A DNA stretch of 5,821 nt, taken from an uncultured Cyanobium sp. (GTDB lineage: Bacteria > Cyanobacteriota > Cyanobacteriia > PCC-6307 > Cyanobiaceae). The notes below the pieces were generated by a model. That model worked only from the letters and a program-made list of their open reading frames with translations. It was not told where the DNA came from and made no database searches. The stretch lies in assembly GCA_937919075.1 (NCBI GenBank), contig CALFOF010000283.1, forward strand, positions 1 through 5,821, given 5' to 3'. Below, in pieces: positions 1 through 4,521 of this stretch (the stretch's first letter is position 1; the number at the start of each line of letters is the position of its first letter). The position numbers were made by a program, and so were the translations under genes.

Positions 1-54
1 GATCCCCGCCAGGCCCTGCCCACGAGCCGCGCCAAACCTGCTTCACCCAAGTAA
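1..54 (+). CDS. possible C-terminal tail of a truncated gene
   Basis: The first + frame is open from the window edge and ends at TAA (52-54), giving 17 codons that read as a Pro/Ala/Arg/Lys-rich tail ending in PASPK. About 12 of the 17 codons end in G or C, which fits the local coding style, and such tails are common disordered C-termini. The gene would converge on the phosphatase that ends at 106. A 17-codon open frame can arise by chance, so this is a weak call. No function can be given from the tail. Confidence 0.35.
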   Translation, partial: DPRQALPTSRAKPASPK

Positions 55-105
55 GCGCACGGTGATCACGACATCGCGATGGCTGCGCAGGGGTGACCTC
101 AAGCG

Positions 106-864
106 TCAGTCGAACAGGTGGGCAAAGCCGAAATGCCTGAGCCCTTCCACGATGCCCTCACAGCCAGGGGCGCGCGCCGCATAGGTGCGCTGCAGGCGGG
201 GCAGTGCCTGGCGCAGGGCCGGTTCGGCGTTGCCCACCATCACGCCCTTGAGGCCGGTCTCGAACATGGCCAGATCGTTGAGGCTGTCTCCCGCGGTGAT
301 CACCGTGTTCGGATCCAGCTCCAGCCACTGCAGCAGTGCCAGCAGAGTCGAGCCCTTGTTAACGCCCACTGGCAGCAAATCCAGATAGCGGTCGGCAGAG
401 ATGAGGCAATCCACCCCCTGGGCGCTCAGCCGGGCAGGCAGCCCCGGGTCGAGCTTGCCCAGGTCCACGTCGTAGGCGAGGCGGCGGTGGGCACTCACCG
501 GCTGGGGGCTGAGTCCGGGCTGGTTGCGCAGCAGCGGCGCCAGTCGTTCCGCGCAGCCCTGCCAGCGACGCTCGATCGGCTCCACCAGACCCGGCAGAAG
601 CGCCAGGCTGGTGCCACAGGCCACGGTGGCACCCACGTCACTGATCACCAGATGGGGATTTGGCGGCCGCTGCGCGGGCTCCTGCAGCAGCAAGCGGCCC
701 ACGGAGGCCAGATCCCTGCCGGTACTGAACACATGCAGCACCCGGTCGCGGCGCTGTTCCAACCAGGCATAGAACGCGCCCTTGGCAACCGCACTCCCCT
801 CCAGCAGCGTGCCATCGAGATCCGTGACGAGCACAAGCTCCGGGTCTAGAGGCAGTCGCGCCAC
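106..864 (-). CDS. HAD-IIB hydrolase, sucrose-phosphate-phosphatase-like
   Basis: Probably a soluble Mg-dependent phosphatase acting on a phosphorylated sugar or sugar-derived solute. All four HAD motifs are visible (numbering from the GTG at 864, 252 residues): DLDGTL with nucleophile D15 and acid/base D17; STGR with S47; K170 in NKGST; and GDSLND at 192-197 with D193 and D197. The following GVMVGNAEP segment resembles the sucrose-phosphate phosphatase family, and 252 residues is about that family's size. The true substrate is unknown; sucrose-6-phosphate and glucosylglycerate-type phosphates are both reasonable in picocyanobacteria. The start is uncertain. The frame stays open to a GTG at 1029, adding 55 residues made mostly of degenerate pentapeptides encoded by the 15-bp array. 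I chose 864 because the domain begins about 14 residues before the first motif. Neither start has a clear Shine-Dalgarno sequence. The gene is divergent from hli. Confidence 0.88.
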   Translation of the reverse strand: MARLPLDPELVLVTDLDGTLLEGSAVAKGAFYAWLEQRRDRVLHVFSTGRDLASVGRLLLQEPAQRPPNPHLVISDVGATVACGTSLALLPGLVEPIERRWQGCAERLAPLLRNQPGLSPQPVSAHRRLAYDVDLGKLDPGLPARLSAQGVDCLISADRYLDLLPVGVNKGSTLLALLQWLELDPNTVITAGDSLNDLAMFETGLKGVMVGNAEPALRQALPRLQRTYAARAPGCEGIVEGLRHFGFAHLFD

Positions 865-867
865 AAG

Positions 868-1017
868 TTGAGCCGTGGCCGGATGGTCGCTCGCGCCTGG
901 ATCGTTAGCGCGTCGGTCATTGGCGGGATGGTCGATGGCGAGACGGTCGATGGTGTCGTGGCTTGTGAAGCGCTGGCTGGGGATCCCTGGTTGGTGGGTC
1001 CGTGGTTGGTGGGTCCG
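868..1017. repeat. degenerate 15-bp tandem array, ten units
   Basis: Cutting the sequence every 15 bp from 868 gives ten alignable units, such as ATGGTCGATGGCGAG (928), ACGGTCGATGGTGTC (943) and two identical copies TGGTTGGTGGGTCCG (988 and 1003). A loose consensus is NNGGTCGNTGGCGNG, and the outer left units are the most diverged. Because 15 is a multiple of 3 and no stop occurs, the phosphatase frame on the minus strand reads the array as pentads: RTHQP twice, then for example LAIDH, PANDR, RANDP and GASDH. The array lies between the phosphatase domain and the hli promoter region. It is either an N-terminal extension of the phosphatase or an intergenic minisatellite. The pentads lack the central Leu/Phe of pentapeptide-repeat proteins. 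Confidence 0.75.
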
Positions 1018-1095
1018 TCGTCCAAGCACCCCGGAGGACGGGTATCCGAACCAGAAAAAGGCAAACCGGCGACTGTCAAGCCAACGCCAACTTTC

Positions 1096-1103
1096 GTTAC
1101 AGT
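1096..1103 (+). promoter_or_regulatory. GTTACAGT, possible HLR1-like half-site upstream of hli
   Basis: This octamer lies 24 bp before the hli ATG. The cyanobacterial HLR1 box bound by RpaB, a regulator of high-light genes including hli genes, is a direct repeat of (G/T)TTACA(A/T)(A/T) with a 2-bp gap. Only one half is recognisable; the expected second half at 1106-1113 (CCCGTGTC) does not match. I could not identify a convincing -35/-10 pair. This is a tentative site. Confidence 0.2.
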
Positions 1104-1127
1104 TTCCCGTGTCACTGAGCTCCTGTC

Positions 1128-1274
1128 ATGGCTGACTCCACTTCCCCACGCTTCGTCTTCGTCAACTTCGCGGAAACCTGGAATGGCCGCCTGGCCATGC
1201 TGGGCTTCGTGATCGGCCTGGCCACCGAAGTGCTCACAGGCCAAGGAATTCTCTCCCAGATCGGCCTCGGCTGA
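1128..1274 (+). CDS. hli: high-light-inducible protein (Hli/HLIP, CAB-like)
   Basis: This is a 48-residue single-helix thylakoid protein of the light-harvesting-like family. Such proteins bind chlorophyll and carotenoid and protect photosystem assembly and pigment turnover under high light. The diagnostic motif E-x-x-N-G-R-x-A-M-x-G-F is intact: E16, N19, G20, R21, A23, M24, G26, F27. A hydrophobic helix runs from about residue 22 to 36, and the end (GQGILSQIGLG) is typical of the family. The ATG at 1128 gives a normal short Hli length, with only 15 residues before the motif. The gene is divergent from the phosphatase and is followed 29 bp later by a strong hairpin, so it is probably a monocistronic unit. 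No clear Shine-Dalgarno precedes it. Identity as an Hli protein is near certain; which paralogue it is cannot be told. Confidence 0.93.
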   Translation: MADSTSPRFVFVNFAETWNGRLAMLGFVIGLATEVLTGQGILSQIGLG

Positions 1275-1303
1275 GTTCCCTGCCTGCTTGTTCCCTTTGG
1301 CCC

Positions 1304-1340
1304 CCATTGCTCCTACGGGAGCAATGGAATTTGTTGATTT
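1304..1340 (+). terminator. hairpin terminator after hli
   Basis: CCATTGCTCC (1304-1313) pairs perfectly with GGAGCAATGG (1318-1327) around the loop TACG. In RNA this gives a C(UACG)G cap, the exceptionally stable UNCG tetraloop. A T-rich stretch follows (AATTTGTTGATTTG, 1328-1341), though not as an unbroken U tract. The position 29 bp after the hli stop, and the absence of a T-rich flank on the other strand, suggest it terminates hli. Some read-through to the next gene is possible. Confidence 0.7.
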
Positions 1341-1413
1341 GACGTTTCACGGGCGGCCAGTCCACTTACCCCCCACGCTGTCGTCCGATCGGCAAGACTG
1401 GGTCCTCGGTGCC

Positions 1414-1421
1414 GCGATCGC
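1414..1421. repeat. HIP1 octamer GCGATCGC
   Basis: This is the highly iterated palindrome of many cyanobacterial genomes, found here once, 4 bp upstream of the ATG at 1426. It supports a cyanobacterial origin but is not known to be a regulatory site. Confidence 0.6.
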
Positions 1422-1425
1422 TCCC

Positions 1426-1602
1426 ATGGCTCCCTTCTACGTCAAGAACCGACGCGATGGATCTCGCCTGTTGAGTACCGCACTGGTGGTGTGCGCTGCT
1501 GGATTGATGCGTTTCGATCATCCCAGCGGTCGGGCCATCTTCCTGGTGGCTGCCGGCGTGAGTGTCTACTGGGGTTTCTGCTACGGCCGTCTTGAACGCT
1601 GA
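1426..1602 (+). CDS. small putative membrane protein upstream of xseA
   Basis: The ATG at 1426 gives 58 residues beginning MAPFYVKNRRDGSRLL. After a basic N-terminus come two hydrophobic stretches (about residues 14-27 and 37-53, the latter AIFLVAAGVSVYWGFCYG), consistent with a two-helix membrane hairpin. I do not recognise a named family. The frame is open further upstream to TTG 1288, but that longer version would translate through the hli terminator hairpin, so I prefer 1426; an ATG at 1324 is also possible. The 3' end overlaps the longest possible xseA start by 41 bp (1562-1602), which suggests co-transcription and translational coupling with xseA. Third-position GC bias supports coding. 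Function unknown. Confidence 0.65.
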   Translation: MAPFYVKNRRDGSRLLSTALVVCAAGLMRFDHPSGRAIFLVAAGVSVYWGFCYGRLER

Positions 1603-2791
1603 TTCCGCCACCGGCGTTCTCACCCGCTTCAGTGTGGCCGAACTCAACAGCGCGATCGGTACCTTGATCGAGCGGGGCTTTGCGCCGCGCTTCCTGCTGG
1701 AAGCCACCGTTTCCCGACCTCAGCTCAAGAAGGGTCATCTCTGGCTCACGTTGATGGACGAAGAGGCCTCTATTTCCGGCGTGGTGTGGGCCTCTCAGTT
1801 GCCGCGGCTCAGCTTTCGCCCCGGCGATGGAGATGGCGTCACGGTGGTGGGGAAGCTGAATTTCTGGGCGGCCCGGGCCACCCTCTGCGTGCAGGTTCTT
1901 GACGTCAGGCCAAGCCTCAGCAGTGTGCTGCGCCGTTTTGAGCGGGTTCGCGATCTGCTCGAACCGTCGGGGATCTTCGCCTCCGCCCGTAAACGCCCCC
2001 TTCCCGCTCTCCCCGAAGCGATTGCGTTACTCACGAGCGTTCCCAGTGCAGCGCTCGCCGACATGCTCCGCACCGCCCGGGAACGCTGGCCGGCCACCCG
2101 GATCATGATCCTGCCGATCCCTGTGCAGGGAGGCGTGGAGGAAGAGATCTGCCGCGCCATCGCCGCGGTGGGCCGGCACGCTGGTGCACTCGGCATCGAG
2201 GCGCTGGTGCTGGCCCGTGGCGGGGGGAGCCGTGAAGATCTCTCCGTCTTCGATGGCGAACGGCTTGCCCAGACCCTGGCGGCGTGTCCGTTGCCTGTCG
2301 TTACCGGGCTCGGCCATGAAAATGACACCACCATTGCCGACCTGGTGGCGGACTACCGGGCCGCCACCCCCACAGCCGCGCTGGTGGCCCTGCTGCCGGA
2401 TTGCACCAGCGCCCTCCAGCGTCTGCGCTCGCTCCGATCGCAGCTAGGGGGAGAACTGCGCTGGCGGCTGCAGAGCCAACGCCAGGCCCTGCTCGCCCTG
2501 GCGGCCCAGCGCGTCCGCAGTCATCCCGCCCATATCCTGCAACAGCGCCGCCAACGGCTCCAACAGCTGGGGCACCTGCGCGAAGCCCTCTCACCGCAGC
2601 GCCTGCTGCGGCGGGGCTTCTGCCTGGCCCGTGGTGAGGAGGGTCAGCTGGTGCGCTCGCTGGCGCAGGTGAGCACCGGTCAGCACCTGCAGCTGCAGTG
2701 GGCCGATGGCCTGGCGGGCGTCCAGGTCACCCACACCAACCCCACCAGCGAAGTCGTGGTGGATCCTTTCGCCGTTCTGTCTTCGCCATGA
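1562..2791 (+). CDS. xseA: exodeoxyribonuclease VII large subunit
   Basis: Catalytic subunit of exonuclease VII, a cytoplasmic, metal-independent nuclease that degrades single-stranded DNA from both ends to short acid-soluble oligonucleotides and acts in repair. An N-terminal OB-fold (about residues 22-115, beginning RFSVAELNSAIG) precedes the catalytic domain. Hallmark segments are ARGGGSREDL (218-227), GLGHENDTTIAD (249-260) and the RAATPTAA region (266-273). A helical Gln/Arg-rich stretch (about 283-343), where XseB binds, is followed by a short C-terminal segment from about 344. At 409 residues it is somewhat shorter than the E. coli protein (about 450), mainly in the helical region. GTG 1562 lies directly after an in-frame stop, so it is the earliest start. 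TTG 1592 is an alternative that reduces the overlap with the upstream gene to 11 bp. No Shine-Dalgarno distinguishes them. The stop overlaps the xseB start as ATGA. Confidence 0.95.
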   Translation: MSTGVSATAVLNADSATGVLTRFSVAELNSAIGTLIERGFAPRFLLEATVSRPQLKKGHLWLTLMDEEASISGVVWASQLPRLSFRPGDGDGVTVVGKLNFWAARATLCVQVLDVRPSLSSVLRRFERVRDLLEPSGIFASARKRPLPALPEAIALLTSVPSAALADMLRTARERWPATRIMILPIPVQGGVEEEICRAIAAVGRHAGALGIEALVLARGGGSREDLSVFDGERLAQTLAACPLPVVTGLGHENDTTIADLVADYRAATPTAALVALLPDCTSALQRLRSLRSQLGGELRWRLQSQRQALLALAAQRVRSHPAHILQQRRQRLQQLGHLREALSPQRLLRRGFCLARGEEGQLVRSLAQVSTGQHLQLQWADGLAGVQVTHTNPTSEVVVDPFAVLSSP

Positions 2792-3099
2792 CCACACGCA
2801 AGAGCAAGTCGCCGGCCAAGGACGCCACTGGCGCCAAGGCCTCCCTACCGCTCGCCTGGGCGGCAGAAGTCGCCGAACTCACTTACAGCCAGGCGCTTAC
2901 AGCGCTGGAGCTGTCCCTGGCTCAGCTGCAGTCGGAGGATCTCGAAGTGGAAAAGATGGCTGAGCTCTATCAGCGGGCCCTTGCCTATGGCGAACGCTGC
3001 GAAGCCGTGCTGCAGCAGGTGGAGCAAGAGGTCTTGCAGCTTGAGGTCACTGAGCTCGACCAGGCCACAACTACCCCGTTCACGGAGACACTGCCTTGA
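2788..3099 (+). CDS. xseB: exodeoxyribonuclease VII small subunit
   Basis: A 103-residue small subunit of exonuclease VII. Several copies bind the helical arm of each XseA and are needed for a stable, active and non-toxic complex. The family core spans about residues 31-84: LTYSQALTALELSLAQLQSEDL, then helical YQRALAYGERCEAVLQQVEQEV, with the usual two-helix pattern. An extra Lys/Ser/Ala-rich N-terminal tail (about 25 residues) and an acidic/Thr-rich C-terminal tail flank it. ATG 2788 overlaps the xseA stop in an ATGA arrangement, a classic sign of coupled translation that would keep subunit supply linked. The frame is open further upstream inside xseA, but those residues do not belong to the family. 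Confidence 0.93.
   Translation: MTTRKSKSPAKDATGAKASLPLAWAAEVAELTYSQALTALELSLAQLQSEDLEVEKMAELYQRALAYGERCEAVLQQVEQEVLQLEVTELDQATTTPFTETLP
3084..3087 (+). promoter_or_regulatory. GGAG ribosome binding site deciding a TTG start
   Basis: GGAG within xseB lies 8 bp before TTG 3096. The TTG is itself overlapped by the xseB stop (TTGA). This spacing supports TTG as the true start of the DUF2834-like gene, since no ATG or GTG lies suitably near. Confidence 0.55.
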
Positions 3100-3518
3100 C
3101 GACACCATCGGCTTCAGATCTGCCCGCTTCCGTGCCGATCACAGGGACGCCCACCGGCGCGCATCGGCTCCAGTGGCTGTATCTGGCATTGGCAGTGATG
3201 GGAGCTGTCCTGCCCTGGCTGGCCAATCTGGAGTTCATCCAACACAGTGACAACGCCTTCGATCTGGGCCTGTTCCTCCATCTGGCCAATGCCAACCCGG
3301 CGGCGCAGTCACTGTCGCGTGATCTGTTCATCGGCGCCTCAGCCGTGACAATCTGGATGGTGGCGGAAGGGCGCCGCTTGCAGGTGAAGGGCCTGGGGAT
3401 CTGCCTGCTGTGCTGTGTGACGCTCGCCTTCGCCTGCGGCGCTCCCTTGTTCCTGTTTCTGCGCGAGAGGCGGTTGCAGGAGTTGGAGCGGGCTGGTGCA
3501 GTCAACGCAACGGATTGA
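3096..3518 (+). CDS. DUF2834-like membrane protein
   Basis: A 140-residue predicted inner- or thylakoid-membrane protein. After a Pro/Thr/Ser-rich N-terminus, three hydrophobic segments are visible at about residues 27-45, 74-91 and 99-121, with a conserved-looking FDLGLFLHLANANPAA stretch between the first two and an LFLFLRERR end. This layout (first helix, a D-x-x-x-F-L-x-x-x-x-x-N-P loop, second helix, third helix ending in L-R-E) matches my recollection of the DUF2834 family, whose function is not established. It starts at TTG 3096, overlapping the xseB stop, so it is the last gene of the xseAB operon. Its link to exonuclease VII is positional only. Confidence 0.82.
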   Translation: MTTPSASDLPASVPITGTPTGAHRLQWLYLALAVMGAVLPWLANLEFIQHSDNAFDLGLFLHLANANPAAQSLSRDLFIGASAVTIWMVAEGRRLQVKGLGICLLCCVTLAFACGAPLFLFLRERRLQELERAGAVNATD

Positions 3519-3542
3519 GGGAGTTCACCGGTGTCTGCGATG

Positions 3543-3566
3543 TCACCTCACGGTTGTTGAGGGTGA
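3543..3566. terminator. bulged hairpin after the xseAB operon
   Basis: TCACCTCA (3543-3550) pairs with TGAGGGTGA (3558-3566) across a 7-nt loop with one bulged G. It lies 25 bp after the last gene of the + operon. It could act as a weak or factor-assisted terminator, but there is no U tract, so it is a poor intrinsic terminator candidate. Confidence 0.25.
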
Positions 3567-3632
3567 TGATGCCGGTCGTTCCTTCACAACCGAGGAGCAT
3601 TCACAGGGAAGGCTCTTTTGCTCTGTGATACC

Positions 3633-3684
3633 AAGCAATCCATACCGTCTGCTCAGTAGGAAAAGCAATCCATACCGTCTGCTC
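3633..3684. repeat. 22-bp direct repeat, two copies at 30-bp period
   Basis: The sequence AAGCAATCCATACCGTCTGC followed by TC occurs at 3633-3654 and identically at 3663-3684, separated by 8 bp (AGTAGGAA). Two copies are too few for CRISPR, and the unit is not a palindrome. It may be a recent tandem duplication, a protein-binding site pair, or part of an uncharacterised repeat family or RNA. Confidence 0.85.
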
Positions 3685-3752
3685 TGTTGCACAAACCAAT
3701 CGAGACCGGGAGGGCCTGCAATGTCGTGCCATGCCATGGCTTGCCTGGCGTG

Positions 3753-3775
3753 CTGACGTGCTGTGTCTGACGTGC
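3753..3775. repeat. short direct repeat CTGACGTGC
   Basis: CTGACGTGC occurs at 3753-3761 and 3767-3775, 14 bp apart, just downstream of the zinc-ribbon gene stop. No function is assigned; chance is possible at this length. Confidence 0.4.
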
Positions 3776-3779
3776 CGGG

Positions 3780-4265
3780 TTACTCCGGCGGTACAGAGTC
3801 ATTGATCGGCCTTGCAGCAATGTCGATGGTCACATCGCGTGGCTCGGGATCGGACCCTTCGTGGCGATTCGCTCCGTCCATCCCGGGCTCACTATCAATC
3901 TGGATGGACAGGGAGCGGTTGAACAGCGAACTAGGGAATGGTGACCGCCGCAACCTGGCGTCGGCCAAAGCCTGTGATTGGCGATCTGAGCTGCGAGACG
4001 ATGGTCCGTCAGGGTCAAGGCGCGAGCCACAGGCTGGGCACTGCTCCACAGCCATGGTGGTGAGTCCGCAGTTGGAACATGTGCGCACCCGGCTGCTGAG
4101 AATCCGCCAAGCCAGCCAGCCCCCGCCCGCCAACAGAAAGGGCAACAGCACAATCACGAGGGTGAGCCCCCCTAACAGATCGAGGATCAGCCGTCCTGCA
4201 GGCCCTGGAGCAAGCAGTATCAACGCGCCTAACACGATCCAAACCCAGGGAATGCGGCGCTCCAT
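3780..4265 (-). CDS. membrane-anchored zinc-ribbon protein
   Basis: A 161-residue protein from ATG 4265. Two hydrophobic segments (about residues 5-20 and 26-52) are followed by a four-cysteine zinc ribbon: C63-x2-C66 and C76-x2-C79, reading CSNCG and CPACG. The remaining 80 residues are polar, Ser/Arg/Asp-rich and probably disordered, ending with a short hydrophobic DVTIDIAARPI patch that could be a docking motif. The ribbon would sit on one membrane face, perhaps binding a partner. No named family is recognised. ATG 4265 overlaps the preceding gene's stop by one base (TGATG), suggesting coupled translation. An in-frame ATG at 4298 would add 11 residues and overlap the upstream gene by 34 bp. 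It is the last gene of the minus operon led by the YihY-family gene. Confidence 0.75.
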   Translation of the reverse strand: MERRIPWVWIVLGALILLAPGPAGRLILDLLGGLTLVIVLLPFLLAGGGWLAWRILSSRVRTCSNCGLTTMAVEQCPACGSRLDPDGPSSRSSDRQSQALADARLRRSPFPSSLFNRSLSIQIDSEPGMDGANRHEGSDPEPRDVTIDIAARPINDSVPPE

Positions 4266-4501
4266 CAGCGCTGAAAGCGAGGGTCGCTTTCGATCCATCG
4301 CTCTAGGGCTGCAAGCCCTTCAATGCCCGCCCAGCCGAACAGGGCAGTGCCCACCAGGAAGCAAAACAGAAGGCCAGCCCCCAGCAGCACAGGCACCAAA
4401 GCGAGGCTGAGTAGACCGATCAGCACAATGGAACCGACGCCAGCGGCGAGCAATAACACGCTGGCTGGGAGTGGTCGGAGTGAGAGACCTGTTCGAGCCA
4501 C
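4265..4501 (-). CDS. small hydrophobic membrane protein
   Basis: A 78-residue protein, mostly one long hydrophobic region (about residues 12-60) rich in Leu, Val, Gly and Ala, enough for two membrane helices, with a polar charged end (ALERWIESDPRFQR). No family is recognised. The start needs a choice. GTG 4501 has a perfect GGAGG at 4509-4513 with a 7-bp spacer, the clearest ribosome site in the window. ATG 4525 would add eight residues and overlap the upstream YihY-gene stop as ATGA, and ATG 4522 is also possible. I prefer GTG 4501, but coupled initiation at 4525 is plausible. The stop overlaps the start of the zinc-ribbon gene, so the two proteins are probably made together and may interact in the membrane. 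Confidence 0.72.
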   Translation of the reverse strand: MARTGLSLRPLPASVLLLAAGVGSIVLIGLLSLALVPVLLGAGLLFCFLVGTALFGWAGIEGLAALERWIESDPRFQR

Positions 4502-4508
4502 GCGGTTA

Positions 4509-4513
4509 CCTCC
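4509..4513 (-). promoter_or_regulatory. strong GGAGG ribosome binding site
   Basis: On the minus strand GGAGG is followed 7 bp later by GTG 4501, ideal Shine-Dalgarno spacing. It falls inside the frame if ATG 4525 is used. It is notable because most genes here lack a recognisable Shine-Dalgarno. Confidence 0.6.
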
Positions 4514-4521
4514 AATGATCA

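Larger units (their letters stand above)
3519..3779. other. convergent intergenic spacer without a convincing gene
   Basis: These 261 bp separate the ends of two converging operons. They hold a bulged hairpin (3543-3566), a 7-bp inverted repeat (CGGTTGT 3551-3557 with ACAACCG 3586-3592), a 6-bp inverted repeat (TCACAG 3601-3606 with CTGTGA 3623-3628), the 22-bp direct repeat pair, an 8-bp palindrome GCCATGGC (3733-3740) and a short CTGACGTGC direct repeat. Short frames exist on both strands, but they have no recognisable domain or start signal. No run of T residues follows any of the hairpins. Confidence 0.6.

Noticed and set aside
54..105. Terminator between the left-edge tail and the phosphatase
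   Set aside because: Only short palindromes (TGATCA, TCGCGA) are present, with no stable stem or T run.
118..849. 243-residue open frame on the + strand
   Set aside because: It lies exactly opposite the phosphatase, whose motifs are intact. The frame is rich in Gln, His, Arg and Ala, as expected for the antisense of a GC-rich gene, and it has no domain.
868..1017. Array encoding a true pentapeptide-repeat protein (A(D/N)Lxx type)
   Set aside because: The pentads lack the central Leu/Phe needed for the right-handed beta-helix, and ten degenerate units are short for that fold.
846..1307. 153-residue minus-strand frame across the hli gene
   Set aside because: It is antisense to hli and reads the 15-bp array in another frame. 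The hli motif shows which strand is coding.
3633..3684. CRISPR array
   Set aside because: There are only two repeats, the spacer is 8 bp and no cas gene is present.
3543..3737. Small minus-strand protein containing two RRYGLL copies
   Set aside because: The repeat follows automatically from the 22-bp DNA duplication at 30-bp period. There is no ribosome site or recognisable domain.
3763..4410. 215-residue open frame on the + strand
   Set aside because: It is antisense to the zinc-ribbon gene, whose cysteine motif, membrane segments and operon position are more convincing. The + product is Ser/Arg/Pro-rich without features.
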